DNA of 64,000 bases from Variovorax boronicumulans (GCF_030812215.1 NZ_JAUSSG010000006.1:391122-455121); one strand, 5' to 3'; shown: positions 16,807-25,620, counted from the stretch's first letter. Notes: generated by a model not told the origin, from the sequence alone. Program-made: numbers and translations.

Positions 16807-17745
16807 TCAGAGCGGCGCGATCGGAATGCAGATGTCGCACTCGAACGCCATGGTCTTCTCGTCGAAAGCCATGTCGGGTGCGTAGTACTCGAAGGCGGGC
16901 CGGCTGTCGAACTGGAAGCCGCTCGCGGGCAGCCAGTCGCGCATCAGGCGCGTCCACGCATCGTTGATCTCCTCAGGCAGGCCCTGGAACTTCAGCGAGG
17001 CGTAGCGACCGCCCGGCAGCACCGTCTTCTGGAAGCCGCCGTCGGGCACGAAGTCCTCGGGCACTTCCACGCAGGCGTCGTAGCGCGCGTGCTCGGGCGC
17101 GGTGATGCTCGGGTCGTCGTGGCTGATGCCGTAGCGCGCACGCGACCACAGCTTGTGTGCGCCGATCCAGGGCGCGGCCTTCTCGGCCCAGAACTCGCCC
17201 ACCGGCGCGCCGAACGGGCCGGTGTAGCGCAGGTACGCGATGGTGACGGGCGGGCGGGTGATCAGTTGAACGTTCACGGGTGGCTCCTCGTGCGCGGGAT
17301 TGCGCGGCGTGGCGCCATTCTTCGTGAAGCCGTGCAGGGCGATCTGACCAGGATTGCTATCGCGCGAGGGATCGTCGCAAGGCAGCACCCAGTCGTGCGA
17401 CGCGCGCCATGCGGTGGGGGAACTGCCGAAGCGCGCACGAAACGCTCGCGAGAACGCCTCGCCCGAGCCGAAGCCCACCGACACCGCCGCCTCGAGCACC
17501 GACAGGCGCGGCTGCGTCGTGAGCCGTAGCGCCGCCACCTCCACGCGGCGGCGCCGGATGTAGTCGCCCAGCGTCTCGCCGGCCCACGCCGCGAAGAGGC
17601 GATGGAAGTGGTACGCCGAGAAATGCGCCACGTCGGCCAGCGCCGCGAGCTCGAGCGCCTCGTCGAGGTGGTTGTCGATGTGCGTCAGCACCTTGTGCAT
17701 GCGCCATTCGTATTCGGAGCGGCTGTCGCGCGTCATGGCGCGCAT
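16807..17745 (-). CDS. AraC-family regulator with GyrI-like effector domain
   Basis: The 312-residue protein has two HTH motifs in the N-terminal half (ELAALADVAHFSAYHFHRLF and VSVGFGSGEAFSRAFRARFG, residues about 15-115) and a C-terminal GyrI/Rob-like small-molecule-binding domain (from about 155, VQLITRPPVTIAYLRYTGPF). This Rob/SoxS-like order is typical of regulators responding to drugs or organic cations. Start ATG 17745 or 17736. It sits just before the glutarate LysR gene on the same strand (7 bases apart), so read-through is possible. Confidence 0.85.
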   Translation of the reverse strand: MRAMTRDSRSEYEWRMHKVLTHIDNHLDEALELAALADVAHFSAYHFHRLFAAWAGETLGDYIRRRRVEVAALRLTTQPRLSVLEAAVSVGFGSGEAFSRAFRARFGSSPTAWRASHDWVLPCDDPSRDSNPGQIALHGFTKNGATPRNPAHEEPPVNVQLITRPPVTIAYLRYTGPFGAPVGEFWAEKAAPWIGAHKLWSRARYGISHDDPSITAPEHARYDACVEVPEDFVPDGGFQKTVLPGGRYASLKFQGLPEEINDAWTRLMRDWLPASGFQFDSRPAFEYYAPDMAFDEKTMAFECDICIPIAPL

Positions 17746-17751
17746 TCTCGA

Positions 17752-18654
17752 TCAACCCCGGCGCGCCTGTTCGAGCAGCCAGTCGCTGAAGAACCTGAGC
17801 AACGGCCGCTGGTCCGCCCGCTCCGGCGTCACGAGGTAGTAGTTGCGCTCGCCCGAGAGCGGCCGCGCGCAGGCCACCACCAGTTCGCCGCGCGCGAGCT
17901 CGTCGGCCACCAGCATCGTCGGCATCAGCGCGACGCCAAGGCCGTGCGATGCCGCCGCGGCGAGGATCGAGAACAACTCGTAGCGCGGACCGCCGCGCGC
18001 GTTGGGCGCATCGATCTGCTGCGCATCGAACCACTGGCGCCAGCCGTCGGGCCGCGTGCTCTGCTGCAGCAGCGGCATCTTCGCGATGACCGCCGGCGCC
18101 ACCGCCTTGCCGCGAGGGAGAAGGGAAGGGCTGCACACCGGCACCACGTCTTCATGCATCAGCAGCAGCGCGCGCGTGCCGGCCCAGTTATCGACCTGCG
18201 CGGGCGTGCCGGCATAGAGAGCCGCGTCGAACTCCGCATCGGCAAAAAGAAAGGGGCGGGTGCGCGTCTCGATGTGCACCACCACGTCGGGCTGCAGCGC
18301 GGCGAATCCCTTCAGGCGCGGCATCAGCCAGCGCGTGGCGAAGGTGGGCACCGCCGCCAGCGAGAGCGAGCCGCCTTCGCCTTGATGCGCCATGGCGTCG
18401 AGGGTGTCGCGCTCCATGGCCTCGAGCCGCTTGGTGATCTGCCGCGCATAGGCCGCGCCGCTCGCGGTGAGCGCCACGCCGTGCCGCGTGCGGCGAAAAA
18501 GGGCCACGCCCAGGAAGGCTTCGAGCGTGCCGATCTGCCGCGACACCGCGCTCTGCGTGAGCGCGAGCTCCTGCGCGGCGCGGGTATAGCTCTCGTGGCG
18601 CGCGGCGGCGTCGAAGCACACGAGGGTTTGCAGGGGTGGGATCTTGCGGCGCAT
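17752..18654 (-). CDS. gcdR: LysR-family regulator of glutarate catabolism (GcdR-like)
   Basis: The 300-residue LysR protein has an N-terminal winged HTH (ESYTRAAQELALTQSAVSRQ) and a GcvA-type effector domain. Start MRRKIPPLQT is chosen; 24 further in-frame residues upstream overlap the promoter. It is divergent from glutaryl-CoA dehydrogenase and the CoA-transferase, the same arrangement as gcdR-gcdHG in Pseudomonas putida, so it probably activates them in response to glutarate. The symbol is by context. Confidence 0.78.
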   Translation of the reverse strand: MRRKIPPLQTLVCFDAAARHESYTRAAQELALTQSAVSRQIGTLEAFLGVALFRRTRHGVALTASGAAYARQITKRLEAMERDTLDAMAHQGEGGSLSLAAVPTFATRWLMPRLKGFAALQPDVVVHIETRTRPFLFADAEFDAALYAGTPAQVDNWAGTRALLLMHEDVVPVCSPSLLPRGKAVAPAVIAKMPLLQQSTRPDGWRQWFDAQQIDAPNARGGPRYELFSILAAAASHGLGVALMPTMLVADELARGELVVACARPLSGERNYYLVTPERADQRPLLRFFSDWLLEQARRG

Positions 18655-18688
18655 GTATGCCTCGGGTGTATGTATGGAGACCGGGCCT

Positions 18689-18722
18689 TGCCAATGGCAG
18701 GGCTGCTCGAACATCTTGCAAG
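18689..18722. promoter_or_regulatory. Paired palindromes in the gcdR-gcdH intergenic region
   Basis: TGCCAATGGCA (18689-18699) and CTTGCAAG (18715-18722) are both perfect palindromes about two helical turns apart, within the 185-base gap between the divergent LysR gene and gcdH. Candidate LysR recognition and activation half-sites. Confidence 0.45.
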
Positions 18723-18839
18723 ACATTCTACAAACGCATATCTGGGTGAGGATTCATCGTTTGCGCCCGCCCCCTCGCGTGGCTAGGATCGCTCCCATCC
18801 CCCTCTTTTCTCTTTTTTCCCTCTTTCCGGAGACAGCAC

Positions 18840-20039
18840 ATGGCCGCCAAAGCGCAATTCCACTGGGACGATCCCCTTCTTCTCGACCAGCAACTGACCG
18901 ACGAAGAACGCATGATTCGCGACGCGGCCAATGCCTACTGCCAGGAGCGCCTGGCGCCCCGCGTCATCGAGGGCTTCCGCACCGGCGAGACCGACCCCGC
19001 CATCTTTCGCGAAATGGGCGCGCTCGGCCTGCTGGGCCCGACGATCCCCGAGCAGTACGGCGGCCCCGGCCTCAACTACGTGGCCTACGGCCTGATCGCC
19101 CGCGAAGTCGAGCGCGTCGATTCGGGCTACCGCTCGATGGCCAGCGTGCAGAGCTCGCTGGTGATGGTGCCGATCTTCGAATTCGGCACCGAAGCGCAGA
19201 AGCAGAAATACCTGCCCAAGCTCGCCACCGGCGAATGGATCGGCTGCTTCGGCCTGACCGAGCCCGACCACGGCTCGGACCCCGGCAGCATGGTCACCCG
19301 CGCCAAGAAGGTGCCGGGCGGCTACTCGCTCAGCGGCGCCAAGATGTGGATCAGCAATTCGCCCATCGCCGACGTGTTCGTCGTGTGGGCCAAGGAAGTC
19401 AGCGAAAGCGGCACGGTCGGCCCGATCCGCGGCTTCGTGCTCGAGAAGGGCATGAAGGGCCTCTCGGCCCCCGCGATCCACGGCAAGGTGGGCCTGCGCG
19501 CCAGCATCACCGGCGAAATCGTGATGGACGGCGTGTTCTGCCCCGAAGAAAACGCCTTCCCCGAAGTGCAGGGCCTCAAGGGCCCGTTCACCTGCCTGAA
19601 CAGCGCCCGCTACGGCATCTCGTGGGGTGCGCTCGGCGCCGCCGAAGACTGCTGGCATCGCGCCCGCCAGTACACGCTGGACCGCAAGCAGTTCGGCCGC
19701 CCGCTCGCCGCCAACCAGCTGATCCAGAAAAAGCTGGCCGACATGCAGACCGAGATCACGCTGGGCCTGCAAGGGAGCCTGCGCCTGGGCCGCATGAAGG
19801 ACGAAGGCACGGCCTCGGTCGAGATCACCTCGATCATGAAGCGCAACAACTGCGGCAAGGCCCTGGACATCGCCCGCCTGGCGCGCGACATGATGGGCGG
19901 CAACGGCATCAGCGACGAATTCGGCGTGGCCCGCCACCTGGTGAACCTGGAAGTGGTCAACACCTACGAAGGCACGCACGACATCCATGCGCTGATCCTG
20001 GGGCGCGCCATCACCGGCATCGCCGCTTTCGCGAACTAA
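18840..20039 (+). CDS. gcdH: Glutaryl-CoA dehydrogenase
   Basis: The FAD enzyme oxidises and decarboxylates glutaryl-CoA to crotonyl-CoA in lysine/glutarate degradation. The 399-residue acyl-CoA dehydrogenase has the family motifs [14 protein letters not shown] (about 137-150) and [18 protein letters not shown], and the GCDH-type active-site Glu in [11 protein letters not shown] near residue 380. An A/G-rich site (CCGGAGACAGCAC) precedes the ATG. The CoA-transferase follows after 10 bases. Confidence 0.93.
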   Translation: MAAKAQFHWDDPLLLDQQLTDEERMIRDAANAYCQERLAPRVIEGFRTGETDPAIFREMGALGLLGPTIPEQYGGPGLNYVAYGLIAREVERVDSGYRSMASVQSSLVMVPIFEFGTEAQKQKYLPKLATGEWIGCFGLTEPDHGSDPGSMVTRAKKVPGGYSLSGAKMWISNSPIADVFVVWAKEVSESGTVGPIRGFVLEKGMKGLSAPAIHGKVGLRASITGEIVMDGVFCPEENAFPEVQGLKGPFTCLNSARYGISWGALGAAEDCWHRARQYTLDRKQFGRPLAANQLIQKKLADMQTEITLGLQGSLRLGRMKDEGTASVEITSIMKRNNCGKALDIARLARDMMGGNGISDEFGVARHLVNLEVVNTYEGTHDIHALILGRAITGIAAFAN

Positions 20040-20049
20040 GCAAGAACGA

Positions 20050-21288
20050 ATGACCAGCAAGCCCGCAGCCCTGGACGGCATCAAGGTCCTGGATCTGTCC
20101 CGCGTGCTCGCGGGCCCGTGGTGCACGCAGATCCTCGCGGACCTGGGTGCCGACGTCATCAAGATCGAACGCCCGGGCGTCGGCGACGACACGCGCACCT
20201 GGGGCCCGCCGTTCATCAAGGACGCGGACGGCAACGACACCGACCAGGCCAGCTACTTCACCGCCTGCAACCGCAACAAGCGCTCGGTCACGGTCGACAT
20301 GGCCACGGCCGACGGGCAGGCGCTGCTCCAGCAGATGGCGGCACAGGCCGACATCGTGGTGGAAAACTTCAAGACCGGGGGCCTCAGGCAATACGGCCTC
20401 GACCAGGAGAGCCTGCGCGCGGCCAACCCGCGCCTCATCTATTGCAGCGTGACCGGCTTCGGCCACGACGGCCCGTACGCCGAGCGCGCGGGCTACGACC
20501 TGATGATCCAGGCCATGACCGGCATGATGAGCATCACCGGCCGTCCCGACGACGTGCCCGGCGGCGGCCCGCTGCGCGTGGGCGTGGCGCTCACCGACCT
20601 CTTCACCGGCGTCTACGCGAGCACCGCCATTCTTGCGGCGCTGCAGGTGCGCGACCGCACCGGCGAAGGCCAGCACATCGACATGGCGCTGCTCGACGTG
20701 GGCATGGCCATCCTCGCCAACCAGGCGAGCGCTTTCCTCAACACCGGCAAGGCGCCGCAGCGGCAGGGCAACACGCACCCGAGCCTCGCGCCCTACCAGG
20801 ACTTTCCGACGCTCGACGGCGCGATGCTGCTGGCCATCGGCAACAACGGGCAGTTCGCGCGTTTCTGCGAAGCGGCCGGCCACCCGGAATGGGCGGCCGA
20901 CGCGCGCTTTGCGACCAACACGCTGCGCGTGAAGCACCGCGGCGTGCTCATTCCGATGATGGAAGAGCTCACCCGCACCCGCACCACCGCCGACTGGGTC
21001 ACGTTGCTCGAAGACAAGGCCGTGCCCTGCGGCCCGATCAACGACATCGCGCAGGCCTTCGACGATGCGCAGGTCAAGGCGCGGGGCCTGGCAGTCACGC
21101 TGCCGCGCGATGCGGGCGACGGCATCGCCAGCATCACCGGCGTGGCGAGCCCGCTGCGCCTGTCGGCGACGCCACCCGTGCTGCGCCATGCGCCGCCGGC
21201 GCTCGGGCAGCACACGCGCGAGGTGCTGGCCGAGTTCGGCATCGACGCCGCGCGATTCGATGCACTGCGCTCGGCGGGCGTGGTGTAA
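20050..21288 (+). CDS. gcdG: CaiB/BaiF CoA-transferase, probably glutarate:CoA (SUGCT-like)
   Basis: The 412-residue class III CoA-transferase begins LDGIKVLDLSRVLAGPWC and has the catalytic Asp region around RPGVGDDTRTWGPP and YDLMIQAMTGMMSITG. Co-transcription with gcdH and homology to the mammalian succinate-hydroxymethylglutarate CoA-transferase type point to conversion of glutarate to glutaryl-CoA using succinyl-CoA. This gives the cell a two-step entry for free glutarate. Confidence 0.88.
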   Translation: MTSKPAALDGIKVLDLSRVLAGPWCTQILADLGADVIKIERPGVGDDTRTWGPPFIKDADGNDTDQASYFTACNRNKRSVTVDMATADGQALLQQMAAQADIVVENFKTGGLRQYGLDQESLRAANPRLIYCSVTGFGHDGPYAERAGYDLMIQAMTGMMSITGRPDDVPGGGPLRVGVALTDLFTGVYASTAILAALQVRDRTGEGQHIDMALLDVGMAILANQASAFLNTGKAPQRQGNTHPSLAPYQDFPTLDGAMLLAIGNNGQFARFCEAAGHPEWAADARFATNTLRVKHRGVLIPMMEELTRTRTTADWVTLLEDKAVPCGPINDIAQAFDDAQVKARGLAVTLPRDAGDGIASITGVASPLRLSATPPVLRHAPPALGQHTREVLAEFGIDAARFDALRSAGVV

Positions 21289-21313
21289 ACCGCATGTAGA
21301 AAGGACGCACGCG

Positions 21314-21748
21314 ATGACCGACAGCACGACGCACAGCCTTCCGTTCTCGGTCCTGCGCATCGACCATGTCGTCTTGCGCGTGAAAGATGCCGAGCGCGCG
21401 ATCGCCTTCTACCGCGACGTGCTGGGCTGTACGGTCGAGAAGCGCCGCGACGACCTGGGGCTCGTGCACCTGCGTGCCGGCACGAACCTCATCGACCTCG
21501 TAACGCACGATGGCCCGCTCGGCAGGCAAGGCGGTGCGCTCGCCGGCAAGGAAGGCCGCAACGTCGATCACCTGTGCCTGCGCATCGAGCCCTTCGATGA
21601 AGCGGCGATTCGCGCCTTGATGGCGCAGCACGGCGTGCCGGTGCACGGCGACGTGCAGAACAACTTCGGCGCCGAGGGCAACGGCCCGTCGATCTACATC
21701 TCCGATCCCGACGGCAACGGCGTCGAGCTCAAGGGCGCCGCCGGCTGA
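21314..21748 (+). CDS. VOC-family (glyoxalase/dioxygenase fold) protein
   Basis: The 144-residue single-domain VOC protein has metal ligands visible as His in LRIDHVVLRV, His in NVDHLCLRI and Glu in DGNGVELKG, the usual H-H-E set spread over two beta-alpha-beta-beta-beta modules. Start MTDSTTHSL at 21314 follows the CoA-transferase by 25 bases on the same strand, so it is probably in the glutarate operon. The reaction is unknown. Confidence 0.85.
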   Translation: MTDSTTHSLPFSVLRIDHVVLRVKDAERAIAFYRDVLGCTVEKRRDDLGLVHLRAGTNLIDLVTHDGPLGRQGGALAGKEGRNVDHLCLRIEPFDEAAIRALMAQHGVPVHGDVQNNFGAEGNGPSIYISDPDGNGVELKGAAG

Positions 21749-21869
21749 GAAGGTGTGAATAAACCTACTACGCGGTCCGATCTCGCACCTGCGGTCCTCA
21801 CCGTACAGAGTACGGCTCCGGTCCTCGATGCAAGCTCGAACCGCTCGCTACGGTTTCTTCACACCTTCT
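21748..21869. repeat. Long inverted repeat with 86-base loop
   Basis: AGAAGGTGTGAATAAACC (21748-21765) is matched by its complement, with one mismatch, at 21852-21869. The enclosed DNA holds the smaller palindrome CCGTACAGAGTACGG and two copies of GCGGTCC. It begins at the stop codon of the VOC gene. It may be a terminator-like or mobile-remnant structure. Neither arm has a long T run, so a simple intrinsic terminator is unlikely. Confidence 0.7.
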
Positions 21870-22111
21870 GAGCGCCGGCCCTTCGTCCATCCCTTTTCCG
21901 AATCGCAGCGCGGCCCGCGAGGGCCGATTTGTACGCCACTGTGTCCAGCCGGCGAAGCGCACACACGCGCATGCAAAACGGCCCGGATCTCGACACATCG
22001 CAGATACAGCCCGCCGATGTAATTCATTCATCGCCACACGGCACCCCGACGTAGCGATGAATGTCCCGATAGATCACTGACTCAATCAACTTATTTTTGA
22101 AAGATACCGCC
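21870..22111 (+). other. Non-coding leader region before the repeat-containing secreted protein
   Basis: No coding frame is convincing. It holds a perfect inverted repeat CATTCATCGC (22025-22034) / GCGATGAATG (22054-22063) with a 19-base loop, and an AT-rich stretch (TTATTTTTGAAAGATA) just before the ATG at 22112. The inverted repeat would form a hairpin in the 5' untranslated RNA of the next gene. Confidence 0.5.
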
Positions 22112-22492
22112 ATGAAGACCACCAAGCTCCTCCTCGCCGCCGCTGTTCTCTCCGCTTTCGCCGCTGGCGCCAGCGCCGAGGAATACCAGGGCGTGCTGCA
22201 GTTCCAGTCGACCGCCAGCCGCGCCGCCGTGCGTGCCGATGCAGTCGTTGCAGCCCACAGCGCCGACCCGTACGCCGAAGGCGCATCGAGCGGCGTGCCC
22301 GTCGCCATCGCGAGCGCCACCGATCGCGCCACGGTGCGCACGCAGGCCGTGGCTGCCGCCCGTGCCGGCGACCTGTACGCCGAAGCCGCATCGGCCGGCA
22401 CCGTGCCCCGCCTGTCGAGCCCGCTGGACCGCGCCACTGTTCGCGCCCAGGCCGTGGCCGTGGCGCACGGCATCGACACGCTCGGGCTGTAA
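22112..22492 (+). CDS. Small secreted protein with internal repeats
   Basis: The 126-residue protein has a clear signal peptide (MKTTKLLLAAAVLSAFAAGA, cleavage near ASA). The mature part contains three imperfect copies of a roughly 40-residue unit, of the form (S/D)RA(A/T)VR(A/T)(D/Q)AVxAA(H/R), the first two followed by DxYAE(G/A)AS. No enzyme motif is seen. It resembles the short periplasmic DUF4148-like proteins common in Burkholderiales, but I cannot assign it with certainty. Confidence 0.8.
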   Translation: MKTTKLLLAAAVLSAFAAGASAEEYQGVLQFQSTASRAAVRADAVVAAHSADPYAEGASSGVPVAIASATDRATVRTQAVAAARAGDLYAEAASAGTVPRLSSPLDRATVRAQAVAVAHGIDTLGL

Positions 22493-22521
22493 GTCAATTG
22501 GCAACGTTGTGTCTCCGTGCA

Positions 22522-22557
22522 GAATCGGACGCGCGTCCCCAGAGGCGCGTCCGATTC
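22522..22557 (+). other. Perfect 13-bp hairpin in the lipoprotein leader
   Basis: GAATCGGACGCGC (22522-22534) and GCGCGTCCGATTC (22545-22557) pair perfectly around a 10-base loop. There is no following T run. The hairpin ends 16 bases before the ATG of the lipoprotein at 22574, with the GGGAG ribosome site between, so it could stabilise RNA or influence translation. Confidence 0.7.
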
Positions 22558-22573
22558 ACGAGGGAGATCACCG

Positions 22574-23170
22574 ATGACCAGACACCTGTTCGCCGCGCGC
22601 ATTGCCGCGCGGCTTTCCTTTGCAGCGGGCACTGCCGCACTGCTCGCCGCCTGCGGCACGCGCCAGCCAGCGCCTCCCGAGCCCCCACCGCCTGAAGCCA
22701 CTGCGCGCAACAGCGTGGTCATGCCCGCCGTCACCTATGGCGCCACCGCCAAGGGCATCCAGCTGAAAAAGGAAGACGACGCGTGCGACGTCCCTGCTTC
22801 GCTCAAGCAGGCCGTGCAGGACCAGTTGCTCGAACCTTACGAATACCTTCTTGCGCCACCGATGGCCGCAAGCGCCGAGGGCGCGCCGGTTCTCAAGGTC
22901 GAGATCACCGACCTGCTGGCCAACGCAGGCGGCCTCTACGGCGGCCCGAAGATCGTGCAGCTGCGCGGCACGCTCGAGCGCAAGGGCGAGGCGCCCGCGC
23001 GCTTCACCGCCGAGCGCCAGATGTTCATCTACTTCGGCATGCCGCGCAGCACCTGCAGCATGGTCGGCGTCGTGACCTATGCGCTGGGCGAAGACATCGC
23101 CAAGTGGCTGCAGAAGCCGGTCGACGGTGCCCTGCTCGGCGAATTGGCCAGCGCTTCCAGCAAGCGCTGA
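22574..23170 (+). CDS. Predicted lipoprotein
   Basis: The 198-residue protein has a signal peptide ending in lipobox LLAACG, a Pro/Glu-rich linker (PAPPEPPPPEA), then a globular domain with two Cys residues (DDACDVP and RSTCSMVG) that could form a disulfide. The AYG/KxV pattern (LKVEITDLLANAGGLYGGPK) recalls envelope-biogenesis lipoproteins. I do not recognise the family. Likely anchored in the outer membrane facing the periplasm. Confidence 0.82.
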   Translation: MTRHLFAARIAARLSFAAGTAALLAACGTRQPAPPEPPPPEATARNSVVMPAVTYGATAKGIQLKKEDDACDVPASLKQAVQDQLLEPYEYLLAPPMAASAEGAPVLKVEITDLLANAGGLYGGPKIVQLRGTLERKGEAPARFTAERQMFIYFGMPRSTCSMVGVVTYALGEDIAKWLQKPVDGALLGELASASSKR

Positions 23171-23176
23171 CAGGCG

Positions 23177-23635
23177 CTAGCCCGCGCGCCCGATGGTCGC
23201 AACGGCGAACACCACCACGCCAAGCGCAAGATTCAGGCTCACCAGCTTGCGCACCGTGTTCAGCCGCGCGGCCGCCACCGGCCACGCGCTCTCGTCGACC
23301 GCACGGCGCAGCGCCTTGAACACCGAGGCGCGGATGTACACATAGATGCCGGCCATCACGATGGCGATGCTCATCATCGCCTCGATGCGCCAGTGCACGC
23401 CGCGAAAACCGCCCGCCAGCAGGATCATCGACACGCCGCTCACGAACAGCAGCGTCACCGACGCGTCCACGCCAATGAAGAAGCGCCGCAGCGCCGCGGC
23501 CATCGTGCGCAAGCGCAGCGGAGGCTCCAGCGTGGCGACGGCGGCGGGGCGCACCGCGAAATGCATCGTGGCCATGCCGCCGACCCAGAAGGCGGCAGCG
23601 AGGAGGTGAAGGAAAAGCAGGATGGCGTAGGGCAT
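23177..23635 (-). CDS. CopD-like four-helix membrane protein
   Basis: The 152-residue protein has four hydrophobic helices (about 3-25, 52-75, 82-102 and 130-150) and His residues placed as in CopD-domain proteins (LHLLAAAFWVGGMATMHF, GVHWRIEAMM). Such proteins are linked to copper tolerance or act as cytochrome-b-like membrane proteins. No metal-resistance genes adjoin it. Convergent with the lipoprotein gene. Confidence 0.78.
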   Translation of the reverse strand: MPYAILLFLHLLAAAFWVGGMATMHFAVRPAAVATLEPPLRLRTMAAALRRFFIGVDASVTLLFVSGVSMILLAGGFRGVHWRIEAMMSIAIVMAGIYVYIRASVFKALRRAVDESAWPVAAARLNTVRKLVSLNLALGVVVFAVATIGRAG

Positions 23636-23731
23636 GGGGGCCGATCAGAACACCGAAGGGCGCAGGCGCGCAACATCCGCGCGGTTGCGTTAAAACCCAT
23701 CCTCCGCACAAAGCAGGAAAGACGAGGCCCC

Positions 23732-24562
23732 ATGACCCGCACCATCGCCCAGAAACGCGCCGACTTCCGCACGCTCCACGAACAAGGCTGCTTCGTCATC
23801 CCCAACCCCTGGGACACGGGCAGCGCGCGCTACCTGCAGGGCCTGGGCTTCAAGGCGCTGGCCACCACGAGCTCGGGCCATGCGTGGTCGCAGGGCTTTG
23901 CCGACGGGGCGCAATCGCGCGATGCCGTGCTCGCGCACCTGCGCGACATCGTGGCGGCGACCGACCTGCCGGTGAACGCCGACTTCGAGAACGGTTTCGC
24001 ATCCGACGCGCAAGGCGTGGCCGAGAGCGTGCGGCTCGCGGTCGAGACCGGCGTGGCGGGCCTGTCGATCGAGGACTCGACGGGCGATGCGGCGCATCCG
24101 CTCTTTCCCATCGATGTTGCGGTCGAGCGTCTTCGCGCCGCACGGAAGGCCATCGATGCTGCGGGCGGCGACACCTTGCTCGTGGGCCGCGCCGAGAATT
24201 TCTTCGCGGGCCGGCCCGATCTGGACGACGCCATCGCGCGGCTCAGGGCCTATGCGGAGGCTGGGGCCGACTGCCTCTATGCGCCCGGCATCAAGACGCG
24301 CGAGCAGATCGCCGCCGTGGTCGCGGCCGTGGCGCCGAAGCCTGTCAACCTCCTGGTCGGCGGAGTGAGCGAACTCACGATGAAGGACATCGCCGATCTC
24401 GGCGTGCGCCGCGTCAGCGTGGGCGGCGCGCTGGCACGCGCGGCGTGGGGCGGCTTCGATCGTGCCGCGCGCGCGCTCGCCGAACACGGACGCTTCGACG
24501 GCTTCGAGGGGGCCGCCGCGGGTGCGGATCTCAATGGGTTCTTCGGCCGTTTCTCCAGTTAG
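23732..24562 (+). CDS. Isocitrate lyase/PEP-mutase superfamily enzyme
   Basis: The 276-residue TIM-barrel protein has the superfamily's metal-binding acidic motif in PVNADFENGF and GLSIEDSTGD, and the early NPWDTGSARYLQGLGFKALAT segment. It lacks the KKCGH loop of true isocitrate lyase, so it is a carboxyvinyl-carboxyphosphonate or oxaloacetate-lyase-like member of unknown substrate. Start ATG 23732. The next gene begins 16 bases after its stop. Confidence 0.85.
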   Translation: MTRTIAQKRADFRTLHEQGCFVIPNPWDTGSARYLQGLGFKALATTSSGHAWSQGFADGAQSRDAVLAHLRDIVAATDLPVNADFENGFASDAQGVAESVRLAVETGVAGLSIEDSTGDAAHPLFPIDVAVERLRAARKAIDAAGGDTLLVGRAENFFAGRPDLDDAIARLRAYAEAGADCLYAPGIKTREQIAAVVAAVAPKPVNLLVGGVSELTMKDIADLGVRRVSVGGALARAAWGGFDRAARALAEHGRFDGFEGAAAGADLNGFFGRFSS

Positions 24563-24578
24563 CGGGCCGCGCGGCGCC

Positions 24579-25166
24579 ATGGACGTGCTGCTGGCGGAAG
24601 TCCGCGATTGCCGTGCCTGCGCCGCGCACCTGCCGCTCGGGCCGCATCCCGTCGTGCAGGCCAGCGCCACGGCGCGCCTGCTGCTCGTCGGCCAGGCGCC
24701 GAGCATGACGGTGCACACCACCGGCGTGCCGTGGAACGACAAGAGCGGCGAGCAATTGCGCCGCTGGCTCGGCATCGACCGCGAGGTGTTCTACGACGCC
24801 ACGCGCGTCGCGCTCATGCCGATGGGTTTCTGCTATCCCGGTCGCGGCACGAGCGGCGACCTGCCGCCACGCAGGGAGTGCGCCGAACTCTGGCAAGCGC
24901 GCCTGCTCGCGGAGATGAAGCAGGTCGAGCTCACGCTGCTGATCGGCCAGTACGCGCAGCGCCACTTTCTGGGCGCGGCGCGCAAGGCCGGCGTGACCGA
25001 AACCGTCGAGGCCTTTGCGGCGTACGCGCCGCGCTTCATCCCGCTGCCGCATCCGTCGCCGCGCAACACCGGCTGGTTCAAGCATCACCCGTGGTTCGAG
25101 AGCGATGTGCTGCCGGTGCTGCGCGAGCGTGTGCGGCGGGCGCTCACGCCATCCTTCGTTCCATAG
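24579..25166 (+). CDS. Uracil-DNA glycosylase superfamily protein
   Basis: The 195-residue protein has motif 1 LLLVGQAPSMTVHTTGVPW and the substrate-binding LPHPSPRNTGWF, as in UDG-fold proteins. CRACAAHLP near residue 10 recalls the N-terminal Cys pair of Fe-S family 4/5 enzymes, but a full four-Cys cluster is not evident. It probably excises or binds damaged bases; activity on uracil is not assured. In line with the PEP-mutase-like gene. Confidence 0.8.
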   Translation: MDVLLAEVRDCRACAAHLPLGPHPVVQASATARLLLVGQAPSMTVHTTGVPWNDKSGEQLRRWLGIDREVFYDATRVALMPMGFCYPGRGTSGDLPPRRECAELWQARLLAEMKQVELTLLIGQYAQRHFLGAARKAGVTETVEAFAAYAPRFIPLPHPSPRNTGWFKHHPWFESDVLPVLRERVRRALTPSFVP

Positions 25167-25227
25167 CGAAGCGAGGCGGTGCCCGGGCCGGCATCATCGA
25201 ACGCATCCTTTGCAGAAAGCCGCGTTC

Positions 25228-25620
25228 ATGAAGAAAGAAGTCATCCGTGTCGAGCCCCTGTCGACCTACCTGGAATACCTGAAGGCGCCCGCCTCGGTCG
25301 TTACGCGGCATGGCGATACGGTCTACGTGTCGGGCCTGCCGCCGCTCGACCCCGCCACCGGCCGGCCGGTCGACGCGCCGATCGAGCGGCAGACCGAGAT
25401 CGTGCTCGACCAGTTGAAGCTCTGTCTGGAGACGGCCGGCTCTTCGCTCGACAACGTGCTCAAGTGCAACGTCTATTGCACATCGGTCGAGAAGTTCACA
25501 GCGGTCAATGCGATCTATGCGCGCTACTTTCCGAAGGACCCGCCCGCGCGCATCTTCGTCTGCGTGCCCGCGTGGTTCGGGCCGTTCGACATCGAGATCG
25601 ACTGCATCGCTGCCTGCTGA
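25228..25620 (+). CDS. RidA-family (YjgF/YER057c) enamine/imine deaminase
   Basis: The 130-residue trimeric-type protein has VYVSGLPPLDP near residue 34, the KCNVYCTSVEKF core and PARIFVCVPAW, where the Arg (PAR) is the conserved ligand-binding residue. These proteins hydrolyse reactive enamines from PLP enzymes. A weak site precedes the ATG. Converges tail-to-tail, with no gap, on the 565-residue unknown protein. Confidence 0.88.
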   Translation: MKKEVIRVEPLSTYLEYLKAPASVVTRHGDTVYVSGLPPLDPATGRPVDAPIERQTEIVLDQLKLCLETAGSSLDNVLKCNVYCTSVEKFTAVNAIYARYFPKDPPARIFVCVPAWFGPFDIEIDCIAAC

